A stretch of 43,870 nt of DNA, taken from the NCBI GenBank assembly GCA_902802105.1, contig CADCKR010000021.1:1-43870 (forward strand). Direction: 5' to 3'. Below, one piece after another: positions 9,144-17,850 of the stretch. A program made the translations under genes and the position numbers. Every line of letters starts with the position of its first letter. The stretch's first letter is position 1. The notes below the pieces were generated by a model. The model was not told the origin of the DNA and did no database searches. It worked only from the letters and a program-made list of their open reading frames with translations. Origin of the DNA: an uncultured Ruminococcus sp. (lineage in GTDB: Bacteria > Bacillota > Clostridia > Oscillospirales > Acutalibacteraceae).

Positions 9144-10964
9144 TCATTCTTTATAGTCTGACCATGTTCCGGCATGATAACAGAATTTCGTCTTTTCGAT
9201 TCCTTTTCCGGCTTCGGGCTTCTGAGACAGATCTATTTTATAAATTTTTCCGGCAAATCTCGAAACGGAAAATGAAAGATCGTCTGTCTGATAGGCGGTT
9301 GCTCCGCGCTTCACTTCTTCATCGGTCACGCCTGAATCGAACAAAAATCCTATCGGGCCCAACTGAACCGCTATGCGGTAAATATCGGTCCCTTCGATCC
9401 TTTCCATCTCGTATCCCGGCCAATCAGTTGAATAATCCTCGCCTGTTATCTTGTTTACTGTTTTGAAGCCCCACCAGAAGGCATAAACCTTTTCCCACTT
9501 GGTCTCACTGTTGTCAAAATAGATATAATCCGGCAGGGTATCGAGATCAACATTCTTGTCCTCTTCGGACAGCGTTACTTCATTCGGAGAAGTTCTGTCC
9601 TCATACTTGACCTCAGCGCCTTCTTCAAGACAGTTTAGCCTGCCGGAAAATGCGGCTTCCAGAAATTCAGGGAAAACACTTCTCCAGAAGTCCTCGTTAT
9701 GCTGGCCGGGCTCATATTTGCTGAAAACGATTTTTTCCTTCGGGTAGCCCCTCTCGATAAGGCGGTTATTCATAGATTCGCACGCATCGCCGTTATCGAA
9801 CCCGTAGCTTCCTGCATAAAAATACAGGAAAGGAGAACTGCTTCCTATATTACAGCCGTCAAGGAATTTTTCCCAGTCTTCCTGGTAAAAGAGGCTGAGA
9901 GTAGCAGAGAATATCCCGCCTGCGCCAAACTTGTCAGGATGTGCAAGAACAGTATAGAAGGTTTCCAGACCGCCAAAAGAGCTTCCTGCAAGGAATGTAT
10001 GTTCTTTGTCATCATAAACATTATATTCCTTTTGTATTGCAGGCATAAGCGTATCGCATACAAAGTCTGCAAATGCCTCACCGCGCTTTTTTGATTTTAC
10101 CTTTACTTCCTCCGGCATACCTTCAGGTTCATTAAATACACCTAAGTCAGGAATAAGTTCATCATCTCTTGTTGCAGTTTTGTTATCCGGCGATCCGGTC
10201 GTTTCTATTCCGACGATAATGGCTTTATGCTTTGTTAACGACATCATGCTTTCAACGCTTTCGGCAGCATTCCAGCACTTTGACATTGAGTTGAGTTTTT
10301 TATCTATAGCGTTCTGACCGTCGATCATGTATATAGTAGAATATTTTTCCTCTGACTTTGCATCATAGTCATCAGGTGTCCATATATAGACATTTTTATC
10401 GTATCCGTCAAACTGAAAAACTTCCGTTTTGTATTTTGGCGCATAATCCGGAGTTTCTCCTTCTACATAAGGAAGAAGCGCATTGTTTTTGAGATACCAG
10501 CCGTTTGCAAATTTATTGAACGCGACCGGCTGCAAAGTGTTGTCTCCGTATTTTATGCGTATCATGTTGTATTTGGCTGTATCTCCGTTACAGGAGTAGG
10601 TGATATATTCATCGTTTTCGCTGACCTTTGTCATCGCTGCATCTTCGGTTTTTCCGCTTACATTATTCAGGAAGAAAGCAGTCAGCTCAGGGTGCTTGCC
10701 GGTATCCCTTATATAAAGCGTATGCATATTGTTTTCAGTATCCGAAGTCTGACTGTTTTGTCCGGGCTTTGGGCTGTCTTCAGCCTGACTGACCGAATTA
10801 TCTGAGTTTTCGGCATCTGCGCTGCTGCTGTCAGCAGTCCGGCTTTGTTCGGCTTGTGTGCGGCTATTAGTTGTTTCTTTTCCCGCGTTGTTTGAACACG
10901 CCGAGAAAACTGACAGACACATAACTGCCGCAATAATTGCAGAAAGTGCTTTTTTTGTGTTCAT
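9144..10964 (-). CDS. Secreted esterase lipoprotein with C-terminal starch-binding-like module
   Basis: A 606-residue lipoprotein: signal peptide 1-22 with lipobox V-F-S-A-C (Cys23), then a low-complexity Ser/Glu/Asp linker to about residue 78. An N-terminal beta domain (about 80-175) precedes a putative-esterase alpha/beta hydrolase domain (about 180-445, PF00756 type, as in feruloyl and enterochelin esterases). The nucleophile is Ser329 in A-G-S-S-F-G-G and the likely catalytic His is H422 in P-G-Q-H-N-E-D-F-W. The C-terminal region (about 480-578) has YIYFDNSE, VYAFWWG, D-W-P-G-Y-E-M and FLFDSGV, the strand and aromatic pattern of CBM26-like starch-binding modules. It would act outside the cell, possibly removing ester groups from starch-associated polysaccharide; the substrate is not shown. 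The ribosome site is AGGGGG. Transcribed alone. Confidence 0.8.
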   Translation of the reverse strand: MNTKKALSAIIAAVMCLSVFSACSNNAGKETTNSRTQAEQSRTADSSSADAENSDNSVSQAEDSPKPGQNSQTSDTENNMHTLYIRDTGKHPELTAFFLNNVSGKTEDAAMTKVSENDEYITYSCNGDTAKYNMIRIKYGDNTLQPVAFNKFANGWYLKNNALLPYVEGETPDYAPKYKTEVFQFDGYDKNVYIWTPDDYDAKSEEKYSTIYMIDGQNAIDKKLNSMSKCWNAAESVESMMSLTKHKAIIVGIETTGSPDNKTATRDDELIPDLGVFNEPEGMPEEVKVKSKKRGEAFADFVCDTLMPAIQKEYNVYDDKEHTFLAGSSFGGLETFYTVLAHPDKFGAGGIFSATLSLFYQEDWEKFLDGCNIGSSSPFLYFYAGSYGFDNGDACESMNNRLIERGYPKEKIVFSKYEPGQHNEDFWRSVFPEFLEAAFSGRLNCLEEGAEVKYEDRTSPNEVTLSEEDKNVDLDTLPDYIYFDNSETKWEKVYAFWWGFKTVNKITGEDYSTDWPGYEMERIEGTDIYRIAVQLGPIGFLFDSGVTDEEVKRGATAYQTDDLSFSVSRFAGKIYKIDLSQKPEAGKGIEKTKFCYHAGTWSDYKE

Positions 10965-11012
10965 AATTAGTCCCCCTTTTATTTCCGTTTTTTGGAGCGT
11001 ATTGTTGTATAA

Positions 11013-11042
11013 ATTATATATAATTTAATGCAGCGGTGTTAA
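11013..11042 (-). promoter_or_regulatory. Predicted promoter of the esterase gene, overlapping an AT palindrome
   Basis: On the minus strand the -35 is TTAACA (11037-11042), the spacer 18 bp and the -10 TATAAT (11013-11018). A perfect 16-bp palindrome AAATTATATATAATTT (11011-11026) covers the -10 and could be an operator or only AT-rich sequence. Confidence 0.45.
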
Positions 11043-11257
11043 TATATATTTATAAAAAATCACAGAGATCAATTTTGCGTCGGCGGGTTACACCGGGGGA
11101 ACTCCTTGAAGCAAGAAATATCATTACCGTCACGCTGAAAAATTTCGGGCTTGTCAGGTATTAGTATCATAGATCAGCGAGGATAAAAAGATAAAGCTGA
11201 GAGTGTTTATGGATCAGAAAAATGACTGAATTTTGACAGTTCTTAAAGATTTGGTTA

Positions 11258-11286
11258 TTGTCTTATGGTCCATTATGTGTTATAAT
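11258..11286 (+). promoter_or_regulatory. Strong promoter-like sequence upstream of flotillin
   Basis: -35 TTGTCT (11258-11263), 17-bp spacer, -10 TATAAT (11281-11286). The flotillin start is about 280 nt downstream. A GCAGGC/GCCTGC hairpin (about 11298-11318) lies at the start of the predicted transcript. This could give a long flotillin leader or a separate small RNA. The rest of the 600-bp gap (10965-11564) holds short coding-like scraps with stops (for example around 11060-11165 and 11176-11229) and a piece resembling the end of repeat family 1 (about 11153-11170); I could not identify a gene in it. Confidence 0.45.
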
Positions 11287-11564
11287 ACAGAGTACAGCAG
11301 GCAGATCAAAAGCCTGCACGACCTGTCTTATGAGATCCGGTAATAAAATCATAGTAGTTTAGCAGCCGCTGAATATTCTCTTGAAAAGCTTGCTGCGGAA
11401 TTTAAGACGATCGTATAGAATTAGTCGGACTGATACAATTATTTTGTTGATATTATAATTTTTTTACGATATAAAAATATATAAGATTTATTATAATATT
11501 ACTTGTAAGGAACAAATCAACCGTGGACCGATAATAATCGGTTTATATCAAAGGAGGAACAACA

Positions 11565-13106
11565 ATGTCAGGAGTCGTTATCCCGATCTTAATAGGAGCT
11601 GCAGTACTTATTGCAGTTATAATTTTTTTCTGCTGCATTTACAAGGTCGCAGATATTGACAAGGCGCTGATAATTACCGGCGGCAAAACACCAAAGATAA
11701 AAGTCAGCGGCGGCAGCTTTGTTATACCGATCTTCAGAAAAGCTCAGTATTTTGATCTTTGTATGCTTACTGTTACTGCCGACCGTGACGAAGTAAAAAC
11801 CAAAACCGCCGTGCCGATCATAATTGACTGGACAGCTCAGATCAGACCTGATGTAAACGATATGAACAGACTTAAAAAAGCTATCATGTCGTTCAAAGAA
11901 AGAGGTCAGAACGGTATTATCAATGATGTTCGCCTTACACTTACAGGTGCGGTACGCGATATAGTAGCATCAATGACTCCGGAAGCTGTGCTTATGGACA
12001 AGCAGACCTTTACAGAAAAGGTAAAAGAAATAGTTTCTGACGAAATGGTCAACATGGGCATGGAGCTTGTATCACTGAATATTCAGGATATTACAGACAA
12101 CAACGGCTACTATGACAATATGGCTGCTCCGGATATGCAGGAAAAGAGAAAGACTGCCGAAACAACGACCGCAATGGTCGATCAGGAGGTACGTACCCAG
12201 AAGGCCGCTGCAGAAAAGACGGCAAAACAAAATGAGCTTGCATCTCAGCTTGAGATCGCAGAAAAAGAAAGAGACAACAAGCTGAGACTTGCCGAATTCA
12301 AATCCCAGACAGACAAAGCCGAAGCAGACGCCGCTATTGCAGGTGAGCTTCAGAAAACGGTTCGTCAGCAGGAGGTAGCTGAACAGCAGGGTAGAGTTGA
12401 GGTCGTAAGACAGGAGCAGGCAAACCTTGCTGCGCAGAAGGAAAAGGACGTGATCGCTACCAGAGCAGAAGCAGAAAAACAAAGGAAGCAGATCGAAGCC
12501 GAGGCTGCCGCTAATATCAAAAAGATAGACGCTGAAGCTCAGGTACAGGTTGCAGAAAAAGAAGCAAATGCCATAAAGATCAAAGCGGAGGCAGAAGCAG
12601 AGAGGATCAAAAAAGAAGGCTCTGCAGAAGCTGAAGTTGCAAAAATGAAGGGTATTGCCGAAGCAGAAGCCGAAAAAGCCAAGCTTATGGCAAAAGCAGA
12701 AGGTGAAAGAGCCCTTGCAGAAGCCCGCGCATCAAATGAAAAGGTCAACTTTGAGATCGAAAAGGTAAAGATCGAAACTCAGGCAAGGATAGAGATAGCT
12801 ACAAAGACCGCTACGATCATGGCGGAGCTTGGCAAAAATGCGCAGTTTGTAAATATCGGAGGAAGCTCACAGGGAGGTTCTACGGGAAATGCCCTGCTTG
12901 ATACTCTTGCGGGTATTCCTGAGCTGATGAAGATCCTTGATACTAAAAATCAGGCTCTTAACGGAAAAAGCTTTAATGAAGAGCTTAACGGTCTTGTAAA
13001 AGCAGCAGCCGAGCCTGTCAAGGGAATGCTTTCTACTTCTACTACCGAAAATATTACAAACAACATCACCGAAAAATCGAGTGCTGTTCAGTCCGATAAA
13101 TCATAA
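11565..13106 (+). CDS. Flotillin-like SPFH-domain membrane scaffold protein
   Basis: A 513-residue flotillin/FloT-type protein that organises membrane microdomains from the inner face. One N-terminal hydrophobic helix (about 4-27) is followed by an SPFH/Band-7 domain (about 28-200, with I-T-G-G-K, S-F-V-I-P and D-L-C-M-L-T-V). A long Ala/Glu/Lys coiled coil (about 200-420) carries repeats of K-A-E-A-E-A-E type, which drive oligomer formation in this family. A Gly/Ser-rich C-terminal segment follows. Length agrees with Bacillus FloT (about 510). No NfeD-type partner gene, which often accompanies flotillins, is adjacent. The ribosome site AAAGGAGGAA sits before the ATG, preceded by an AT-rich promoter region and a small ACCGAT/ATCGGT inverted repeat (11527-11542). 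It ends at a bidirectional terminator. Confidence 0.9.
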   Translation: MSGVVIPILIGAAVLIAVIIFFCCIYKVADIDKALIITGGKTPKIKVSGGSFVIPIFRKAQYFDLCMLTVTADRDEVKTKTAVPIIIDWTAQIRPDVNDMNRLKKAIMSFKERGQNGIINDVRLTLTGAVRDIVASMTPEAVLMDKQTFTEKVKEIVSDEMVNMGMELVSLNIQDITDNNGYYDNMAAPDMQEKRKTAETTTAMVDQEVRTQKAAAEKTAKQNELASQLEIAEKERDNKLRLAEFKSQTDKAEADAAIAGELQKTVRQQEVAEQQGRVEVVRQEQANLAAQKEKDVIATRAEAEKQRKQIEAEAAANIKKIDAEAQVQVAEKEANAIKIKAEAEAERIKKEGSAEAEVAKMKGIAEAEAEKAKLMAKAEGERALAEARASNEKVNFEIEKVKIETQARIEIATKTATIMAELGKNAQFVNIGGSSQGGSTGNALLDTLAGIPELMKILDTKNQALNGKSFNEELNGLVKAAAEPVKGMLSTSTTENITNNITEKSSAVQSDKS

Positions 13107-13118
13107 ATAACCATACAT

Positions 13119-13156
13119 AAAAAAAGAGTCAGGCGGCGCTGTCGTCTGACTTTTTT
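13119..13156. terminator. Bidirectional terminator between flotillin and MATE genes
   Basis: An 11-bp stem (13127-13137 with 13141-13151, two G-U pairs) and a 3-nt loop are flanked by an A-run on the left and TTTTTT on the right. It serves the two convergent genes. Confidence 0.8.
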
Positions 13157-13189
13157 ATGTATTCGCTCCGGCCTGCCTGCGGGGTAATA

Positions 13190-14563
13190 CTATTGTTTGC
13201 CGCCTGTCAGGTTGTTGATCCATATACCTTTTTTTATCATTACGGCGCCGATAGTTATTTTGATTATGTCTATGCTTTGCACGATGGCATAAACGGCAAG
13301 CACCGGAAGTCCGGTCAGCGTACAGAGAATGATCGCGGCAGGGAGAGTTACCGTCCATGAAAATACGCTGTCAAAAATGAAGGTGATGAGCGTTTTGCCG
13401 CCGGAACGCAGTGTGAAATACAGGGTGTTGAGTATGCCCTGAACAGGAAAGAACAGGGCGGTTATCGTAATGAAGCCGGAAGCTAAGGAACGCACCTCGT
13501 CGCTTGTGTCGTAGAGCTGAGGAAATGTGCCGGAAAGCGCGATAAGCCCTGCCGTCAGGCCTGCGCAGAGAGAGGCGGTGAAGATAGTCAGCAGGAAGGA
13601 GTCCTTCTTTGCCTGTTCAAAATTGCCGGCGCCTAACTGCTGCCCTACGAGTATGCCTACCGAATGTCCGAGCGCGACAAAGACTACGTTGAACAGGTTG
13701 CACAGGACATTGGAAATGTTTATGCCTGCTACGACCGACAAGCCGCGGCTCGAATAGCATTGTGTCAGCGCAGCAAGCCCTGCCGCCCAAAGAAATTCAT
13801 TGCATAATATCGGTATAGTTTTGACAAGTATCTTTTTCCATATCTCTTTTGGTATGCGGAGCGTGCTCCACAGTCCCTGTATGAACGTGTGATTTTTTCT
13901 TTTTGCGTATGCCCAGAGTACGATCACGCCCATTTCAAGATATCTTGCTATCACAGTCGCTGTCGCCGCGCCTCGTACTCCAAGCTGCGGGAACCCAAGA
14001 CTGCCGTATATCAGCAGGTAGTTGAAAATAATATCTGCACCTACCGAAACGATGCCGGCAAACATAGGCTTTATACTGTCGCCTGTCTCGCGCAGTGAGG
14101 TGGAATATATCTGAGTTACAGCCATTGCAGGCAGCCCGATAAGCATTATGTGCAGATATTCGCTTGCGTATCGTACAGTCAGATCTGAGTTTATCTCAGA
14201 GCTTTCGCCGTGAAGATACAGGCTGAAAAGAGCGTTTTCTCCGATAAGAAATACCGCTATGCCGGCAGCGGTTATTGCAGCGCATATTATAGCCTTCATT
14301 CGCGTGGATGCCCGTACTCCTTCGGTGCTGCCCTGACCGTAGAACTGAGCCGTGAAGATGCCCGGCCCCGATAATCCCCCGAAGATCGCAAGCGTGAACA
14401 CGAATATGAGCTGCCCGACAATGGAAACGGCTGTCATTGCTTCTGTGCCAAGACTGCCTACCATGATATGATCCACAAGCCCGACAGCGTTGGTTATGCC
14501 GTTCTGTATCATCATGGGCACTGCAAGTATCAGCGCGCGTTTAAGAGTGTTTTTGCGGTCCAT
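13190..14563 (-). CDS. MATE-family multidrug/sodium antiporter
   Basis: A 457-residue integral membrane protein with about 12 predicted helices in two MatE halves. The N-terminal half has ALILAVPMMIQNGITNAVG and VDHIMVGSLG; the second half begins near K-T-I-P-I-L-C-N-E-F. MATE proteins export drugs or metabolites in exchange for Na+ or H+; the substrate is unknown here. The ribosome site AAGGAAAGG lies 8 nt before the ATG. It ends in a TAG that appears to be a genuine stop, because the frame beyond it runs straight through the terminator. A family-1 repeat (14582-14739) lies between its promoter and its start, so it is part of the mRNA leader. Confidence 0.9.
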   Translation of the reverse strand: MDRKNTLKRALILAVPMMIQNGITNAVGLVDHIMVGSLGTEAMTAVSIVGQLIFVFTLAIFGGLSGPGIFTAQFYGQGSTEGVRASTRMKAIICAAITAAGIAVFLIGENALFSLYLHGESSEINSDLTVRYASEYLHIMLIGLPAMAVTQIYSTSLRETGDSIKPMFAGIVSVGADIIFNYLLIYGSLGFPQLGVRGAATATVIARYLEMGVIVLWAYAKRKNHTFIQGLWSTLRIPKEIWKKILVKTIPILCNEFLWAAGLAALTQCYSSRGLSVVAGINISNVLCNLFNVVFVALGHSVGILVGQQLGAGNFEQAKKDSFLLTIFTASLCAGLTAGLIALSGTFPQLYDTSDEVRSLASGFITITALFFPVQGILNTLYFTLRSGGKTLITFIFDSVFSWTVTLPAAIILCTLTGLPVLAVYAIVQSIDIIKITIGAVMIKKGIWINNLTGGKQ

Positions 14564-14581
14564 TAAAAATTTCCTTTCCTT

Positions 14582-14739
14582 ATACTAATACCTAACAAAA
14601 AGCAGACAATTTTTGCGGTCTGATTTCCGCAATGCTTTGTTGTCGTTCCCGGAATCCGTCAGGATTCCTGCGTCCTCTGCCGCGTCTTGCGAAAATCATC
14701 CTCGCAAATCTAAGTCTGCTTTTTATCAGGAATTAGTAT
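14582..14739 (-). repeat. Short inverted-repeat element, family 1, copy B (longest, 158 bp)
   Basis: The left end is ATACTAATACCTAACAAAAA and the right end, reverse-complemented, is ATACTAATTCCTGATAAAAA. The match continues inward as AGCAGAC on both sides. The centre contains a GGAATCC-GTCA-GGATTCC hairpin. Copies A and C are shorter internal-deletion forms. It is non-coding and lies in the predicted 5' leader of the MATE gene. No clear target-site duplication flanks it. Confidence 0.8.
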
Positions 14740-14759
14740 TAAATTTTCCGATACTGTTG

Positions 14760-14788
14760 ATTCTATCAGAAACCATTCCGGAAATCAA
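14760..14788 (-). promoter_or_regulatory. Predicted promoter of the MATE gene, upstream of the repeat
   Basis: On the minus strand the -35 is TTGATT (14783-14788), the spacer 17 bp and the -10 TAGAAT (14760-14765). A transcript from here reads through repeat copy B before reaching the MATE start at 14563. Confidence 0.55.
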
Positions 14789-14951
14789 GTGTCTGTCAGC
14801 AATTATTAAAAGATGCAGGTCCTATGTCCTGGCAGGATAAAGCCCTGAGATCTCAGCACTTACTCAAAAGGCATTAAAGTACAAAAATACCAATAACAGG
14901 AAATACAAGGAGCAGGAATAAAAAATATTGATTATAAGAGAGCTTTTACTG

Positions 14952-14980
14952 TTGACTTAACGGCTTGTTTTGTTTATAAT
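14952..14980 (+). promoter_or_regulatory. Consensus sigma-A promoter of the 2-hydroxyacid dehydrogenase gene
   Basis: -35 TTGACT (14952-14957), 17-bp spacer, -10 TATAAT (14975-14980). The ribosome site AAGGA (14988-14992) and ATG follow directly. Apart from this promoter, a 12-bp palindrome CTGAGATCTCAG (14846-14857) is the only structure noticed in 14789-15003. Confidence 0.8.
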
Positions 14981-15003
14981 TTAATTGAAGGACAGTGATA
15001 ATA

Positions 15004-15951
15004 ATGAAAATAGTATTGACAGATGCACAGACAGTAGTTGACGGCCTTGTAAGCGCAGAAAGGCTCAGTGAATTCGGAGAAGTTGAGCAGTACGGTCTGC
15101 TCAGATATGATGAGGTAGCCGAAAAAATAGCCGATGCGGATATGGTCATATGCAACAAGACGCTTATGGATGCGGGCAGTCTCAGGCTTGCGCATAAGCT
15201 GAAATATATCGGGCTTTTTGCTACAGGTTACAATAATATTGATATCCCATATTGCAGGGAACACGGCATAACCGTATGCAATGCAGGCTCGTATTCTACA
15301 AGCGCAGTTGCCCAGCACACCTTTGCACTGATACTTGAGCATTACAATAAGGTCTCTATGTATAATACCTACGTTGCCGAGGGCAGATGGAAGCGCAGCC
15401 CGACATTTTCACCTTTTGTTTACCCGCTGAACGAGCTTTCGGGCAAGACACTGGGTATTGTCGGACTTGGCGCGATAGGTCAGGCTGTAGCCGGAATAGC
15501 CCGCGCCTTTGGCATGAAGGTCGTGGCTTATAACCGCAGCAGAAGGGATGTTGAGGGAGTAAGTCAGGTAAGCTTTGATGAGCTTCTGAGAGTGAGTGAT
15601 ATTGTTACAGTGCATTGTCCGCTTAATGAAGACTCAAAAGAAATGTTCAACAGAAAGAGCTTTGCTGTGATGAAAAAAGGCGCTCTTTTTGTGAATACTG
15701 CAAGAGGCGGAGTTATATCCGAAAAAGACCTGTGTGATGCACTGAACAGCGGTCACCTCGGAGGCGCCTGCATAGACACGATAAATGTTGAGCCTATGGA
15801 GGAGGACTGTATCCTTATGCAGGCTAAGAACTGCATTATGACGCCGCACATAGCATGGGCACCTGTTGAAACGAGAGAAAGACTGATGAGCATTGTTGCG
15901 GGAAATATCAGGGCATTTCTTGCGGGAACACCTGTAAATGTAGTAAGCTGA
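15004..15951 (+). CDS. D-isomer-specific 2-hydroxyacid dehydrogenase (hydroxypyruvate/glycerate dehydrogenase-like)
   Basis: A 315-residue NAD(P)H-dependent cytosolic enzyme that interconverts 2-keto acids and D-2-hydroxy acids. The Rossmann motif G-L-G-A-I-G-Q (about 155-161) binds the cofactor. The catalytic Arg lies in V-N-T-A-R-G-G, the Glu in N-V-E-P-M and the His in T-P-H-I-A-W-A. The P-H-I-A-W-A form is typical of glycerate/hydroxypyruvate-type members rather than D-lactate dehydrogenases; this is an inference. The ATG at 15004 was chosen over a GTG at 14995 because AAGGA is 11 nt before the ATG but only 2 nt before the GTG, and the family usually starts M-K-I-V. It has a strong own promoter; the GNAT gene follows after 43 bp and is probably co-transcribed. 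Confidence 0.88.
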   Translation: MKIVLTDAQTVVDGLVSAERLSEFGEVEQYGLLRYDEVAEKIADADMVICNKTLMDAGSLRLAHKLKYIGLFATGYNNIDIPYCREHGITVCNAGSYSTSAVAQHTFALILEHYNKVSMYNTYVAEGRWKRSPTFSPFVYPLNELSGKTLGIVGLGAIGQAVAGIARAFGMKVVAYNRSRRDVEGVSQVSFDELLRVSDIVTVHCPLNEDSKEMFNRKSFAVMKKGALFVNTARGGVISEKDLCDALNSGHLGGACIDTINVEPMEEDCILMQAKNCIMTPHIAWAPVETRERLMSIVAGNIRAFLAGTPVNVVS

Positions 15952-15994
15952 GAAGGAATAAGGCTGACTGGACAAAGGGAAAGGGGTGTCGGAT

Positions 15995-16528
15995 ATGAGC
16001 GTTATTATGACTGAAAGACTAAAGCTGCGTCCTTTTATGGAGGGCGATGCCGAGGCGATGTTCCGCAACTGGACAAGCGATGCCGAGGTTGCACGCTTTT
16101 GCCGCTGGTACCGGCACAAGGAGCTTAAAAGTACTCAGTGGCTGCTTAACCATTATCTTAAAGAGGCTGCCGAGGGCTTTGAGTATCGCTGGGCAATAAC
16201 AATGAAGGACGATGACGAGGCAGTCGGCTGTGTTGATGTAGTCGGATTCAGGGATCACGACCGATGCGCAGAGATCGGCTATGTTATTGCAAGGCGGCTC
16301 TGGAACAAGGGATATATGACAGAGGCAGTAAAGGCTGTTATCAATGAGCTGTTCAGGTGCGGATATAATGTTGTCAGTGCAAGGCACCACACTGACAATC
16401 CTGCATCCGGCAGAGTGATGGAGAAATGCGGAATGCACTTTGTAGGCATGGACAGGGAATTGAGAAAATTTTCCGAGTATGATATGTGTGATGTCATGGT
16501 CTATGAGATAAGCAGGCCGAAAAGCTGA
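15995..16528 (+). CDS. GNAT-family N-acetyltransferase, RimJ/RimL-like
   Basis: A 177-residue acetyl-CoA-dependent acetyltransferase. It starts T-E-R-L-K-L-R-P-F, the usual opening of RimJ/RimL-type GNATs. The core strand E-I-G-Y-V-I-A leads to R-R-L-W-N-K-G-Y-M-T-E-A, the acetyl-CoA pyrophosphate-binding turn. N-P-A-S-G-R-V-M-E-K-C-G-M follows, the conserved C-terminal part. The acceptor could be a protein N-terminus or a small molecule and cannot be told. ATG 15995 was chosen because AAAGGGG lies 8 nt upstream; a GTG at 15986 overlaps that site. It lies 43 bp behind the dehydrogenase gene and ends at a terminator shared with ackA. Confidence 0.85.
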   Translation: MSVIMTERLKLRPFMEGDAEAMFRNWTSDAEVARFCRWYRHKELKSTQWLLNHYLKEAAEGFEYRWAITMKDDDEAVGCVDVVGFRDHDRCAEIGYVIARRLWNKGYMTEAVKAVINELFRCGYNVVSARHHTDNPASGRVMEKCGMHFVGMDRELRKFSEYDMCDVMVYEISRPKS

Positions 16529-16539
16529 AGACAAAAAAA

Positions 16540-16573
16540 GACCGGCAGATTTTTAACGATCTGTCGGCCTTTT
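16540..16573. terminator. Bidirectional terminator between the GNAT gene and ackA
   Basis: An 11-bp imperfect stem (16540-16550 with 16559-16569) with an 8-nt loop is preceded by AAAAAAA and followed by TTTT. It serves the convergent genes. Confidence 0.75.
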
Positions 16574-16594
16574 GTTATGCGGTCCTGATCCTGA

Positions 16595-17797
16595 TCACTT
16601 TGTTACGAGTGCCATTGTATCTCTTGCGATAACAAGCTCTTCGTTTGTGGGTATTACATAGACCTCAACAGTTGAGTCTGGTGTTGAGATCTTGCCTTCC
16701 TTGCCTCTGATCATTTCGTCATTAAGCTTGTCATCTATCTTTACGCCCATGAATTCAAGAGCGTGGCATACATTGCTGCGGTGTGAGCACTGATTTTCAC
16801 CGATGCCGGCTGTGAATACGATAGCGTCTACTCCGCCGAGAACTGCGGTGTAGCTGCCGATGTATTTGAGAATGTCATATTCAAGAATGTCAATAGCAAG
16901 CTTTGCTCTTGCGTTGCCTGCCTCTGCTGCTGCGGTAACGTCACGGTCGTCAGATGAAATGCCTGAGATGCCGAGGAAGCCCGACTTTTTGTTCAGGAGA
17001 GTATCCATTTCAGGCGCAGTCATGTGTTCCTTCTCGGCAATGAAGGTAACAACAGACGGATCGAGCGAGCCTGTTCTTGTGCCCATCATAATGCCGTCAA
17101 GAGGAGTAAGACCCATGCTTGTGTCGATGACCTTGCCGTCCTTGATAGCGGTTATTGATGAACCGTTGCCGAGATGGCAGGTTATCATCTTTATATCCTT
17201 GAGATCCTTGCCCATAAGCTCTGCACAGCGTGCGGAAACGTATCTGTGAGATGTTCCGTGGAAGCCGTAGCGGCGCACAGCGTACTTCTCATAGTACTCA
17301 TAGGGAACAGGATAGATAAATGCCTTTTCTGGCATTGTGGAATGGAAAGCGGTATCGAATACAACGACCTCTGGGACCTCTGTACCGAATACGTCGATAC
17401 AAGCCCTGATGCCCTGAACGTGTGCGGCGTTGTGGAGAGGTGCGAGCGGGATAAGGCTCTCAATACCCTTTATAACATCCTCAGTTACGATAACGGACTT
17501 GCTGAAAAGTGAGCCGCCCTGCACGATCCTGTGGCCGATAGCCGATACCTCGTCAAGCGACTTGATAACGCCGTACTCTTCGCTGATGAGAGCATTCTTT
17601 ATCTGGATAAATGCCTCGGTGTGGTTGTTCATGGTAACGTCTGTCTCAAATACTCTGCCGTCACCTGTGCTGTGCTTGAAATGTCCGTCGATGCCTATTC
17701 TTTCGCAGTTGCCCTTTGCAAGAACGCTCTCGTCGGTCATATCAATGAGCTGATACTTCATAGATGAGCTTCCTGCGTTGATTACAAGAATTTTCAT
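16595..17797 (-). CDS. ackA: Acetate kinase
   Basis: A 400-residue acetate kinase, converting acetyl phosphate plus ADP to acetate plus ATP in the cytosol; the main ATP-yielding step of acetate fermentation. Family residues are all present: Asn7 in V-I-N-A-G-S-S-S, Arg90, Asp148 in V-F-D-T-A-F-H, His180 in YGFHGTSHRYV, and Arg241 in M-G-T-R-T-G-S-L-D-P. G-I-G-E-N closes the nucleotide site. Length is as expected for the family. AGGAGG lies 9 nt before the ATG, with a promoter (17851-17879) behind it. No pta gene is adjacent. It is divergent from tmcAL with a 128-bp shared intergenic region. Confidence 0.97.
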   Translation of the reverse strand: MKILVINAGSSSMKYQLIDMTDESVLAKGNCERIGIDGHFKHSTGDGRVFETDVTMNNHTEAFIQIKNALISEEYGVIKSLDEVSAIGHRIVQGGSLFSKSVIVTEDVIKGIESLIPLAPLHNAAHVQGIRACIDVFGTEVPEVVVFDTAFHSTMPEKAFIYPVPYEYYEKYAVRRYGFHGTSHRYVSARCAELMGKDLKDIKMITCHLGNGSSITAIKDGKVIDTSMGLTPLDGIMMGTRTGSLDPSVVTFIAEKEHMTAPEMDTLLNKKSGFLGISGISSDDRDVTAAAEAGNARAKLAIDILEYDILKYIGSYTAVLGGVDAIVFTAGIGENQCSHRSNVCHALEFMGVKIDDKLNDEMIRGKEGKISTPDSTVEVYVIPTNEELVIARDTMALVTK

Positions 17798-17850
17798 TTT
17801 TGTTTATCCTCCTGTTTCTGTTATTGCCAAAATAGCTTTCTGTATATATA

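Noticed and set aside
8883-9161. 92-residue plus-strand frame
   Set aside because: It is antisense to the regulator relic and to the end of the esterase gene, has no good ribosome site, and looks like a shadow.
11153-11170. Fourth full copy of repeat family 1
   Set aside because: Only about 16 bases match (TGTCAGGTATTAGTAT); the opposite end is not found, so it is at most a remnant.
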